Under the pieces are notes generated by a model. It worked only from the letters and a program-made list of their open reading frames with translations, was not told the origin of the DNA and did no database searches. A stretch of 64,000 bases of DNA, from positions 22,112,786-22,176,785 of the forward strand of contig OZ020519.1 in the NCBI GenBank assembly GCA_963971425.1, in the 5' to 3' direction. A program made the translations under genes and the position numbers. Shown here piece by piece: positions 17,101-27,188 of this stretch; position 1 is the first letter of the stretch; the number at the start of each line of letters is the position of its first letter. Origin of the DNA: Bryoerythrophyllum caledonicum. Taxonomy: Eukaryota; Streptophyta; Bryopsida; Pottiales; Pottiaceae.

Positions 17101-18097
17101 CCCACCAGAGAACACGTCAAGCTTCACATGCTTCCGCTCGGTTAAAACCCTACGCGCATCCCAAACCCACAGCCTCTGCCTCATAACTCTACCCCGCCCA
17201 TGCTCAGGGTCTCGCCACCGCCTCTCACATCCTACACAACCCCAGCTCCCTCGCCGGGGTCCACTCGCCGTGCCCAATTCCACATCCGTACTGTTCCCAC
17301 GCCCCGGAACGTCCAATCTGTCCAAAACCCTAGCTGTCCCGGGGGTACCAAAAATTCGACCACCACGCTTCCCACGCCAAAACCTAGACGCGCAATCCAC
17401 TCCAAGCGAATGCTCACTCCAGCTCCCATCCGATCGAAGCGCACCAATCCACAACTCCCCCCGCCCGGGAATCCCATTCCATGAATTGCACGCCACCTAA
17501 GCGTGCGATCCCATCACACGCGCCCAGCCCTACACCGCCCACCGTCTCTCCTAATTCCGCCTCCGCCCTACCTACCGAGCCCCCCACGACGGGAATCCGA
17601 TCTAGACCGCCTCGGACGCCGTCCCACGCAACACAAAAACAAACAAAAACGAATACCCGAACAAACGGGACGAGGCACTCACGTCCTTGAACTGCAGCAT
17701 CCCCAGCTCCGCCAGGTACGTCACGGTGTCGTGCGCCGACTCCGCAGGGATGATCAGCTGCACCAGCGACATCTCCTCCGACCGGAACAGATCCATCGCC
17801 ACCATCGCTGACCGCCCGGCGCGAGGCCAATCCCCGCCCACTCCTGCCCTCCTTCGCGCCCGCGCGGCAATCTACTCGGCAACTGTGTTGTGAGCGCCCG
17901 GATGACCACACTTGGCTGCTACTGACGCGCGCGCGCGGGTGGAGCCCTGGAACACTTGGGCGGGCGATCCCAGCGAGCCCCTCGCGATGAAGCAAAGTGC
18001 GGTGAAGGAATTGGGGCAACCAAGTCGCCCATGGACTCGCTTCCCGCTGCCGCCCTACTACGTTAACATAACAAGTTTACGCGACGTGTATCAGCGA
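11124..18097 (-). repeat. Left arm of a 6,974-bp palindrome
   Basis: Every position p here pairs with 45286 minus p in the right arm (27189-34162). The pairing holds from end to end with no slip: the same overlapping reading frames recur with identical translations on both strands, and a 15-base homopolymer in the gene body has the same length in both arms. I found no mismatch, including in introns. The spacer between arms is 9,091 bp. The arm holds one full V-ATPase subunit a gene, about 290 bp of its upstream DNA and about 400 bp of its downstream DNA. Confidence 0.95.
11526..17805 (-). CDS. VHA-a: V-type H+-ATPase subunit a, left copy, complete, 17 exons
   Basis: Exons in transcription order: 17805-17683, 16784-16740, 16546-16301, 16068-15949, 15813-15640, 15360-15223, 15104-14997, 14828-14721, 14607-14459, 14360-14207, 14027-13852, 13675-13466, 13216-13033, 12867-12784, 12438-12245, 12116-12057 and 11733-11526. 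All introns are GT-AG; the CDS is 2,481 nt, 826 aa, normal for the family. Subunit a is the membrane stator of the Vo sector: its N-terminal half links to the V1 stalks and its multi-spanning C-terminal half forms the proton half-channels. Seen: [18 protein letters not shown]-terminus, [30 protein letters not shown], and the proton-path helix with the essential arginine (about R733) in SYLRLWAL. In the exon sequence I see no difference from the right copy. It converges on CDC48. Confidence 0.95.
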
Positions 18098-18237
18098 GCT
18101 TAGTAAAACCATTGCAATCTCCAGCCCGGTTCGGCGCTGCGACGCGGATTGCCTCCAGCTCGGTCCCTGGTTGGAAAACGGAAACGTGAAGCAGAAAGTA
18201 GTTCTTCCGAGGAAAGTCACCTCATTTAAATTTACTC
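18098..18237. repeat. Diverged homologous flank beyond the left palindrome arm
   Basis: Just outside the identical arm, this stretch still aligns with the complement of 27020-27188. Shared words include CTCCAGC.CCGGTTC.GCGC, ACGCGGA and GCAGAAAGTAGT.CTT, at roughly 70-80% identity with small insertions on the right side. It lies 290-430 bp upstream of the left VHA-a ATG, so it is probably promoter DNA. Confidence 0.8.
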
Positions 18238-18646
18238 TTACAGTACAGTTTTCCCCTGGGGGATCAAAGTTGAGTTTTATTTGCGTTCCTTTATCTCAGT
18301 TTTTGGCATGAGTTTTGAGAAATGAAAATTTTTATTGAATTGGCAACTTTTTATTAGCTTTCCGTTGAGATTTTTTTTGGGTTGAAATCCAACTTAGGCT
18401 TGAAAACAAACAATTCTCACTAACAAATTTGTTAGTGTAGCAATTTAGAGTGGCCTTCGGCTAATTGTGTGGTAAAAAATTGTTTAATTCTAAATTAACT
18501 AGAAATTAGAGTTATGGTTCAATTTTTAAATTAATTGTTTCCCCTTTGGAAAGAAATGGAAATCTTTGCATTTACTATCGGGATTTTTGAGTTTCAAAAC
18601 TATGAGAAATTTATGTTTCTCAGCACATACTTGCATTGCAGGATTC
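18238..18646. other. AT-rich spacer DNA, nothing recognised
   Basis: AT-rich sequence upstream of the piggyBac-like element. I see no gene or repeat structure here. Confidence 0.5.
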
Positions 18647-18650
18647 TTAA

Positions 18651-19450
18651 CCCTTTAGCGCCCAGGGATGTTTCTGGAGAAACCAAGAATTTTGCCGATT
18701 TTTTTCTTTGAACAGGAATTGATGGAAATACAATGACTAATATTAATATCTAACCTTACAAATTTGAACTTAACCCATGATCTCAACTTTGGGGAAATTT
18801 TGCACAACATCCAACCGTTGATGGAATAGATTATAGTGTTTAAAGTTACCGTATATTGGTAGTGAAAACTGTGGAATTTGGAGGGTGTACTACTTTAACT
18901 ATCAATAGAGTCTTGCAAGAATTTTTTTACTTTGAATTAGAGCAGTTCACATGTGCACTAGGTTGATAGCTTCGCATTGACATATTATGTGTGAAGAAAA
19001 TATTTATATCCAATTATTGGTGATTTTTTTTCTTTTTTCTACTTGGTTGTATACAAAAATGTTCCAACCTTATACGAATCAAAACGGAAGTTTCGTATGT
19101 GAGGAGAGAGGTCAACAATCACAAAACAATGAAGAATGTCTTAAAGACCAAGTTCAATCAAAATTTAAGACCAAAATCAATGTGCATATTTGTGAAATAC
19201 AACATAGTATGTGGCATAGTATTCACTGTATTCACTATATTTGAGTGTATTTGGTGTATTTTGTGTTGTATTCCTAGCTTTTCCAAGAGTTCTATAAATC
19301 CAAATCATGATATGATTGTTGGAGAGTGTTCGTGTAACGAGTGCGCAAATCTGAACCTCGTATCTCAAAGCCTAGTTCCTCATGGATTTCATGCAAATTG
19401 AGTTTGAGCACCTCCGGAGTCCCATTTCGGGCTTTCTGGGCGCTAAAAGG
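18651..19450. mobile_element. piggyBac-like non-autonomous element (TTAA target duplication)
   Basis: An 800-bp non-coding element flanked by TTAA at 18647-18650 and 19451-19454. The ends are CCCTTTAGCGCCCAG and its near-complement CTGGGCGCTAAAAGG. Exact TTAA flanks plus ends that begin CCC are the hallmark of the piggyBac superfamily. No transposase is present. About 370 bp further on, at 19787-19829, lies another end-like word (complement CTTAACCCCTAAAGTTCTTT) that matches the left end of the 215-bp element at 52758, so a second, related element may be truncated there. Confidence 0.65.
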
Positions 19451-20416
19451 TTAAGGACATCTTCAATCCCTCTTCTACTTCTAAAATTTGGTGCAAATGT
19501 GCCTAACATGATCTAATTTGAGTTGAAATTAGAAAATCACTGCTTGTAGTGCAAAATTTTGCTACAAATGGTGGTTAAAGTTTGTTGAAGGTGTTGAGTA
19601 TGACCTCAAAAAAAAAGATTTATGTCTCATTTTAACGGCAAATATCCTTCAATCAGTGTGGTGAAACCAGCCAATATGTTTACCACACACACTTGTACAA
19701 TCCTAGTACAAGATTCTAAGGTTAGATATCTAAAAAATGCAATCATTTACATTTTGTGTTGAATGCATTGAAATTGGCAGTTTTGGATGAGTTTGGGTGC
19801 TAAAATGCCAAAGAACTTTAGGGGTTAAGTAAATGATTCATGGTTGTGCTAATTCAGCCATTTTTTAGAATTATTAATATGCTCTTTTCTTTATTTGAAT
19901 GAAGTGTGAATGACTTTCTTTTTGGCATATTTGCATGCACCATACCGTGAACTTGCATTGTTTCCATTTTTTTGGAATGTATTTCATTTTAATATTGGAT
20001 ATTTTCTAATTTTCTAATTATTTTATTCAAAGAGTAACGTCACAATTGATAATTTTGATAGAAAATACAATATAACCTATAACTTTGATTGTTAAGGTAA
20101 TGATATGTTTTACTTAATTAGAGAACTACGTGTCATATAGTGGTTGAAGTTGAAGATTCTTCTTATGTACAATTTTTTTTTATATAGTATTCATAAAAAT
20201 AAACATTTCAATTAAGGAAGAAAAAATAAAAGAAGTTAAACAAGCATACAAGAAAGTACACCGACAGTTTATTTTTTGAATTAATAATAAATTCACGTGT
20301 AAAGAATGTATCTAATATACTACAAGACAAAAAAATCTTTCTCGTGCATTTTTTTGAAGTTGTTGTTCAACAACATCGTCAATAAGGTACTCGAGAGCCG
20401 CCATCACAAATAACAA

Positions 20417-20579
<163 letters not shown>

Positions 20580-21041
20580 GGCACTGTAGCAAGGATAAGT
20601 TTGAGATGAGCATAAATGTGAAAGGAAGGTTTTACACTCTTGATTTTGGTAAAACATCTCCATCTTATGTCTCTAGTCCTGGACGTCCAAAGAGAACATG
20701 GATTAGGCACCTGGACCTAATCATAGACCTTACGATTTCGGATTTAAATTCTAGATGAATTTTTAGATAGATCGGACGGTTTCCCATTTAGATCCACAAT
20801 GATTAGATCTTGTTCTACACTACCCACAAGTCTAAACTCTTAGAATGTTCATAATGAAATATAACTAAGTAGCTCGGCTAGATTAAGTAAGATCTAGAGG
20901 TATTTAGTCCCGATCTATACTACCCACAACTCTGAACTCCATAAAAAGAAACAAAACGGACTAAATCTCACCTTCAAGAACAAATTTTACCTACTACACA
21001 CATTTGGGTTGCACACATAGAGTTCACCCACTCCATCCATG
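20580..21041. other. Spacer DNA, nothing recognised
   Basis: About 460 bp between the CAA tract and the Tc1-like element, with scattered GATCTAGA/TCTAGA words (tagatcggacg, agatctagagg). No gene seen. Confidence 0.5.
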
Positions 21042-21043
21042 TA

Positions 21044-23818
21044 CAATAGGGTGACATTCAAATTGGCCGTTTAGTAGTTCCAGGGATAGTGTCCTACACT
21101 GCTGCCAACTTTGACACCCTCCCCAAAGCTGAGATTGTTATTTTACCATGAAAATTTGGAGACAGCATCATCTTTATGTTGAAAACATGCATACCAAATT
21201 TCAAGTCCAGAAGACTTATACAAAAAAACTTATGCAAGATCTACCAACATGGGATAGCTGTGAGAAAAGTGTCACAGCTACCAACTTTGACACCCTCCCA
21301 AGAATTGAGGAAATTTTTTTTGCCCATGAAATTTTTGGAGCAAAAACATTTTTATGTTGTTTGCATGTGTGGAAAATTTCAAGTCCAAAAGACCCATACA
21401 AAAAATAATATTCCAAATCTACCAACATGTGTAGTTTTGAGAAACAAAGGGGAAAACCATTTTACTACTTCCAACTTTGACGCCCTCTTTAGGATTGAGT
21501 TTTTGATGATACATAGTGAAATTTTTGGCACAAGATCATCTCTACGCTGGTAACATGTGGGATAAATTTCAAAGCCAAAAGACATACATAAAAAAAGTTA
21601 TTCCATGTCTATCAACATGTGTAACTATGATAAACAATTTGAAGGTCATATTGAAAATGTCAAAATATCTTTGACACCTCATGCTTTTTCATTGAACTCA
21701 ATCATGTGAGTAAGCCACCAAACATAAATGCTTCTCAAAAAGATCAATAACATCTAAATGAAGAAGTGAAAAGGTGTTCCATGCAGAAGAATCCACTTGG
21801 CCATAAAGTGTGCATTAGACACATGACAAATTTTTTCTTCTAAATATCTATTGAACACTATGTAAAGGGAATGGTGTGTGTGATTTGTGATAGACTGAAT
21901 GTTGAGACAATCCTCAAAACAGAGAGTGTTGTATTGTGGGATGCATGAGTGTTGATTCACATTGGGCATACATAATGAGTGATTAAGAGCAAAACGATTT
22001 TTCATGTATGCATATGGGCTTGTGTTTTGGCGACCCTTCTCTCTCCTCTCTGCTCCAACGCCTTGGCTCCCTTCTCTCCCCCTTGCTCTATTCCAGCCCT
22101 GTTCTCCTTCCTCTGCCAATTGTCACGTGTCAATCCTGCAACCCCCTTTGCTCTGCTCTAGCCCCTTGGCCCCCTTCTCTCCCCCTCGCTCTGCTCTAAC
22201 CCCTACTCTACTGCTGTAGCTAGCATCACGCACTCTGTAAGTTTATGATGGCAATTTCAGATGAAATTTGTGCTCGCATCATAGGTTTGAGTGAGGGAGG
22301 ATTTACAGGAGTTCAAATTGCAGGTACTATTGGAGTTCCTATTAGAACAGCTACAAGGTTAGTAAAAACATTTAGAGAAGATGGAACCTACAAGCGCAAA
22401 CCTTGCGGTGGAAGTCACGCTAAAAAGCTTAGTGATAGAGATGTTCGTAGTATTGTGCATTACTCAAAAATTCATCGTTGCTCTTCACTCTCAGAGATTA
22501 CCAATGCATGTCCTACTCAAGTGTGTAGATGTACTATTCAAAGGGTCTTACATAAAAATGGCATTTTTAGTCGAATTGCAGTCAAAAAACCTTTTTTGAC
22601 ACCTCGTCACATGTCTCAACGATTAGCTTTTGTTCAGAAGTATCGTGGATGGAGTGCAAAAGAGTGGGAGCGTGTTGTTTGGACAGATGAATCTACTTTT
22701 GAAATTGGAAAAAATTCTCGGCAAATTCATGTTCGGAGAAGTGCATACGAGCGTTATTCATTAAGTTGTCTAGTTCCTACTTTTAAAAAAGGAAGGACTT
22801 CTTTAATGATTTGGGGCGCACTTGCCGGAAGACAAAAGTCAGAACTTGTCTTTATGCCTAAAGGTCAACGTTCAACTAAGGATTTTATAGAAGTGGTTTA
22901 CGATGCCAAATTGGTTTATTTCATGGGTCAAATTCCACAACGAGTGCTTATGGAAGATGGGCACCCGTCCATAGGAGCAAAATATGTGAAGAATGGAGAC
23001 AAAGCCACCTTCTCGAAAAGCTCAACTGGCCTGCAAACTCTCCCGATCTCAATCCAATCGAGAACGTTTGGAGGATGTTAAAAGATGTTGTGCAACATGG
23101 CAAACAATGCCCTAGAAGCTTAGATGTGTTGAAGGTAGTTCTTGAAAGAGAGTGGAAGTTAGTCAATGGTACAAAGCTCCTTCAACTATGTCATTCTATG
23201 CCCTCTAGGTTATTAGCAGTGATTGACGCTAATGGAGAACATACACGTTGGTAGATATGGAATAATTTTTTTGTGTATATCTTTTGGCTTTGAAATTTAT
23301 CTCACATGCTACCAGCGTAGAGATGATCTTGTGCCAAAAATTTCACTATGTATCAACAAAAACTCAATCCTAAGGAGGGCGTCAAAGTTGGAAGTAGTAA
23401 AATGGTTTTCCCCTTTGTTTCTCAAAACTACACATGTTGGTAGATTTGGAATATTATTTTCTGTATGGGTCTTTTGGACTTGAAATTTTCCACACATGCA
23501 AACAACATAAAAATGTTTTTGCTCCAAAAATTTCATGGGCAAAAAAAATTTCCTCAATTCTTGGGAGGGTGTCAAAGTTGGTAGCTGTGACACTTTTCTC
23601 ACAGCTATCCCATGTTGGTAGATCTTGCATAAGTTTTTTTGTATAAGTCTTCTGGACTTGAAATTTGGTATGCATGTTTTCAACATAAAGATGATGCTGT
23701 CTCCAAATTTTCATGGTAAAATAACAATCTCAGCTTTGGGGAGGGTGTCAAAGTTGGCAGCAGTGTAGGACACTATCCCTGGAACTACTAAACGGCCAAT
23801 TTGAATGTCACCCTATTG
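21044..23818 (+). mobile_element. Tc1-like DNA transposon with long compound inverted repeats
   Basis: A 2,775-bp element beginning CAATAGGGTGACATTCAAAT and ending with its complement, flanked by TA (21042-21043, 23819-23820). The inverted repeats are about 575 bp, paired without slip (positions sum to 44862), near-identical at the outside and more diverged toward the inside. Each repeat consists of three tandem, diverged units of about 180 bp. In the left repeat each unit starts with CCAACTTTGAC (21105, 21281, 21471). It encodes one transposase on the plus strand. A C/T-rich leader (22020-22220, many CTCTCC/CCCTTG words) lies before the ATG and may be its promoter. The family call rests on the TA duplication and the transposase. 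Confidence 0.9.
22245..23254 (+). pseudogene. Tc1/mariner (DD34E-type) transposase, one frameshift
   Basis: From the ATG at 22245, residues 1-110 carry two helix-turn-helix motifs (AGTIGVPIRTATRLVKTFRE, then a second around VCRCTIQRVLHKNGI). The catalytic core follows: first Asp in VWTDESTFEIG, a WGA block, second Asp in VLMEDGHPS. The frame then shifts near 22995, apparently by loss of one base in an A-rich run, and the rest reads LNWPANSPDLNPIENVWRML in the next frame. The second Asp to the Glu is 34 residues when read through, the Tc1 spacing. It ends at TAG 23252-23254, inside the inner edge of the right inverted repeat. One recent lesion in an otherwise clean gene suggests either very recent death or a sequencing slip. 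It cuts and pastes DNA at TA sites. Confidence 0.85.
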
Positions 23819-23820
23819 TA

Positions 23821-24113
23821 CAATCGAGCCCTAAATGTCTAGTCTTGCTATAGCTCCTCGCTAACACACAAACTCTACCTCCAAAACTCTACGCTGCACC
23901 CTTGTACACCTCCTATACTACACCAAACAATCAAATAATTGAAAGGGATGAGAGCATCAACCCTCAACCCCTTCCAAATGACAATCGTTGTCTAGATGGA
24001 AGGAAACTAGTCCGAACTAAAATTCATATAAACTACCCATTTCATCGACATATGTCATGTTTCATCCAATATGTTTGATTTTCATTCAGCAGATCCAATT
24101 TACTAGACCTCTA
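23821..24113. other. Spacer DNA, nothing recognised
   Basis: About 290 bp between two transposons. No gene, repeat or element end is seen. Confidence 0.5.
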
Positions 24114-24320
24114 CACTAAAATTGGTATTTAGTGTGACACTACATTTAATGTTACAACATCTCTTTACCACCCAACTCTAAATATATTTTTCTAGACATT
24201 TAGTGTTACGGCTCATTAATTAACATCTACTTCCTAAGGTTTTAGTAATTACTCATTAATTAATTCATTAATTTATTAAGGTTCTCCTAACCTTAGAAAA
24301 TAGATTTAATAATGAATATG

Positions 24321-24700
24321 TTAATTAATAATTAAATATGTTAATTAATAATTAAATATGTTAATTAATAATTAAATATGTTAATTAATAATTAAATATG
24401 TTAATTAATAATTAAATATGTTAATTAATAATTAAATATGTTAATTAACAATTAAATATGTTAATTAATAATTAAATATGTTAATTAATAATTAAATATG
24501 TTAATTAATAATTAAATATGTTAATTAATAATTAAATATGTTAATTAATAATTAAATATGTTAATTAATAATTAAATATGTTAATTAATAATTAAATATG
24601 TTAATTAATAATTAAATATGTTAATTAATAATTAAATATGTTAATTAATAATTAAATATGTTAATTAATAATTAAATATGTTAATTAATAATTAAATATG
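24321..24700. repeat. 20-bp AT minisatellite, 19 units
   Basis: Nineteen head-to-tail copies of TTAATTAATAATTAAATATG, identical except for a T-to-C change in one unit (24441-24460). There are no unique spacers, so it is not a CRISPR array. It lies inside the CACTA-ended element. Confidence 0.97.
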
Positions 24701-24795
24701 TTTATTAATGAACATGTTAATTTATTATTAGTTTATTATTAATATATTAATTTATTAATATATTAGTATATTAATTTATTAATTTATTAGTATAT

Positions 24796-25074
24796 TAATT
24801 TATTAATTTATTAATTTATTAATTTATTAATTTATTAATTTATTAATTTATTAATTTATTAATTTATTAATTTATTAATTTATTAATTTATTAATTTATT
24901 AATTTATTAATTTATTAATTTATTAATTTATTAATTTATTAATTTATTAATTTATTAATTTATTAATTTATTAATTTATTAATTTATTAATTTATTAATT
25001 TATTAATTTATTAATTTATTAATTTATTAATTTATTAATTTATTAATTTATTAATTTATTAATTTATTAATTTA
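24796..25074. repeat. 8-bp AT satellite (TTAATTTA)n
   Basis: About 35 near-perfect units of an 8-bp AATTTATT word, preceded by variant units with TATTAGTA. Very low melting and hairpin-prone. Confidence 0.95.
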
Positions 25075-25486
25075 TTTTTATTTTATTAGTTTATTAGTTT
25101 ATTATTAGTTTATTATTAATTTATTTTGTTAATTAATTATTAATAATTTATTATGCTAACTAATTAGATTTAATATGTTAGTTAATTAACATATTAATTA
25201 CTAATTAATTTATTAAGGTTTTCCTAACCTTAGGAAGTATATTTAACCTCTATTAAAATTGTTATTTCTCAATTTCTTATAAATTGTTTTGTCTTTAATA
25301 ACACTAAATGTAGAGGTAGTAAAACTTTAAAGTTACAATTCTCTGCATTTAGTGTTGATGTTGACATTTAGTGTTGTAACATTATCGTCGTTGTTGATAT
25401 ATTGATATGTTGTTTTGTTGATATGTTGTTTATATAGTGTTAAGGTTCGTAATTAGTGTCTTGAACACTAAATACCAATTTTAGTG

Positions 25487-26254
25487 TACCAAAAAATATA
25501 TATTATTCCACCTTTCCTTTACAATGCCGTTGATTACCCAGTTAACAATGAGTAACAACCCGTGCTGTGCATTTATGTGTTGCATGAGTTGATGCTCTTT
25601 TTGTTTAGAGGATGTCACTAATGATTTTAGCAATTGTTTTGGGTTGGGTTTTTGGATACTTTTTTGAGAGAGGAAAAGTGATGCACTTATCTATTGTAAG
25701 ATGAGGCACATGATTTTTGAAAGGTGGGATTTTTGTCAAGGTGGGACATTTTTCTCTTGTTTGAGCTGGATTTGAGGTTTGGGATCTAGTTTTGGAGGGT
25801 TTTGCTTTTGGAAGTGAAGCCGTTGGATTTTGTAATAAATCTCCCAAATCAAAATTTTAAAATGTCAAGTTTTGACACCAATTTTTAAATTTCAAGATCC
25901 TCATAGACCCGTGACATTATCTTTTGGTTTGTTATGTCCATAATAAAAGGATATGGTGTAACAAGGAAATAGAAGAATTCCTCCAAACCTATTTTAATTA
26001 TTAACAATATATACAAAAATTAGTAAAAAAGAGAGTAATATATTTGTTTTCTTGGTTGTGCATTTGGAGGCCACATGTGTACAACGTCGCTTGTGAACAC
26101 TTCTTGTTTTCAATTCTATTTCTTTTTAACATCATAATCAACCCATGACAAAGAGTATTGTATAACGGACACTATATTGTCGAACGGACACTATATTCAC
26201 GCCAACCCATAGAGGTCTGGTGTTCTTCTTCTTCTTCTTATTGTACAACGCAGC
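25487..26254. other. AT-rich spacer DNA, nothing recognised
   Basis: No supportable gene. An 80-residue minus-strand open frame at 25605-25847 is lysine/proline-rich with no domain that I recognise. Confidence 0.5.
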
Positions 26255-26497
26255 ATGTGGATGAGCCACACAAATTGGATGACGTCCATCTCATGCGCAA
26301 TTGAAAAGCCCAAGATTCTAGTGTCATGTTTCTACGACAAGTCCATCATTCTGTGGAGGCTCATGTTTCACCCACCTATGCACCTAGGGAGGTATCAGAT
26401 TGTTTCCAGTTTTGGCAAAGGTGATGGTATCCTGGCATTCCTACACATGAAACATACTCAACATAATTATGCATGTTGCCATGGCTCCAAGAAATAA
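26255..26497 (+). pseudogene. RACK1-like WD40 fragment
   Basis: An 80-residue frame containing HTNWMTSISCAIEKPKILVS followed closely by YDKSIILWRL. In the Gbeta-like scaffold RACK1 the first WD repeat reads HTD.VTAIAT....(D/E)..V(T/S)..RDKSIILW.L, and DKSIILW is distinctive for it. Similarity stops after about 33 residues; the rest is unrecognised. With one blade at most it cannot form a propeller. It may be a retrocopied or transposon-carried scrap. Another WD40 protein is the main alternative. Confidence 0.5.
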
Positions 26498-27019
26498 ATG
26501 CAAGAGAAATGTATATATATATATATAGTATTATCAAATATATTCTTCACAAATAAGCTTGTTAACAAAAATAAAAAGAGTACTTCTGATATATTTTCAA
26601 AACCCGTTCTGTAACTTCTTCTACATCCCTTACTTTCATAATTGGAACGTTTGTTTTAATAAGTGAGTTTTGAATATTAGAGGAATCTTCAAGTTTAACT
26701 ACAATAATACACTTAGTTCCTTAATTAAGTAAAACATATCATTCCCTCTACTGATGTATTTCGAGGTTGTATTCTACATTCTATCACATTATAAATTGTG
26801 ATTGTACTCTTTGAATCCATTCATCTGATTTTTCTACAAAATTTCCCCCTAATATTAAGATAAAATACATTAAAAAAATGGAAACAATAAAGTTCACGGA
26901 GGGTGCATGCAGATATGCTAAAAAAAAAAAAGAAGCCATGTCGGACTTCAAACGAATAGAAGAAAGACCATACTGTATAAATAATTTCCAAAATAGACCA
27001 AATTAGCACAACCTTGCCT
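26498..27019. other. AT-rich spacer DNA
   Basis: A short TA dinucleotide run near 26513-26526. Otherwise nothing recognised up to the diverged VHA-a flank. Confidence 0.5.
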
Positions 27020-27188
27020 TGAATAATTCGAGTGAAGTGACGTGTCAGTGAAAGTACTACTTTCTGCTTTTACTTTGACTTTTTGCAACCCGAGGGCCTC
27101 CTTAAGTTCATTGGTCGCGGAGCGCGATTCGAGGTATTCCGCGTGGCAGCGCAGAACCGGTGCTGGAGTTCGCGATGGCTCTGCTATT
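27020..27188. repeat. Diverged homologous flank beyond the right palindrome arm
   Basis: The complement of this stretch aligns with 18098-18237 (see that entry). It carries about 25-30 extra bases in the middle (around 27070-27110). It is the upstream region of the right VHA-a copy, 290-460 bp before its ATG. Confidence 0.8.

Larger units (their letters stand above)
24114..25486. mobile_element. Non-autonomous element with CACTA ends, filled with AT minisatellites
   Basis: It starts CACTAAAATTGGTATTTAG and ends with the exact complement (CTAAATACCAATTTTAGTG). The immediate flanks share TA, but no 3-bp duplication is seen. CACTA/TAGTG ends suggest the CMC (CACTA-Mirage-Chapaev) group; TA flanks leave a mariner-type MITE possible. 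Inside are subterminal inverted words (AAGGTT.TCCTAACCTTA near 24276 and 25215), a 20-bp array and an 8-bp array. No open frame of note. The whole interior is nearly pure A+T and highly self-complementary. Confidence 0.65.

Noticed and set aside
21148-21553. Small open frames in the Tc1 inverted repeats (86 and 125 residues, mirrored at 23309-23714)
   Set aside because: They overlap in different frames of the non-coding tandem units and recur only because the ends are inverted copies.
24321-24700. CRISPR-like array of 20-bp repeats
   Set aside because: The units are head to tail with no unique spacers, AT-only, in a eukaryotic window; it is a minisatellite.
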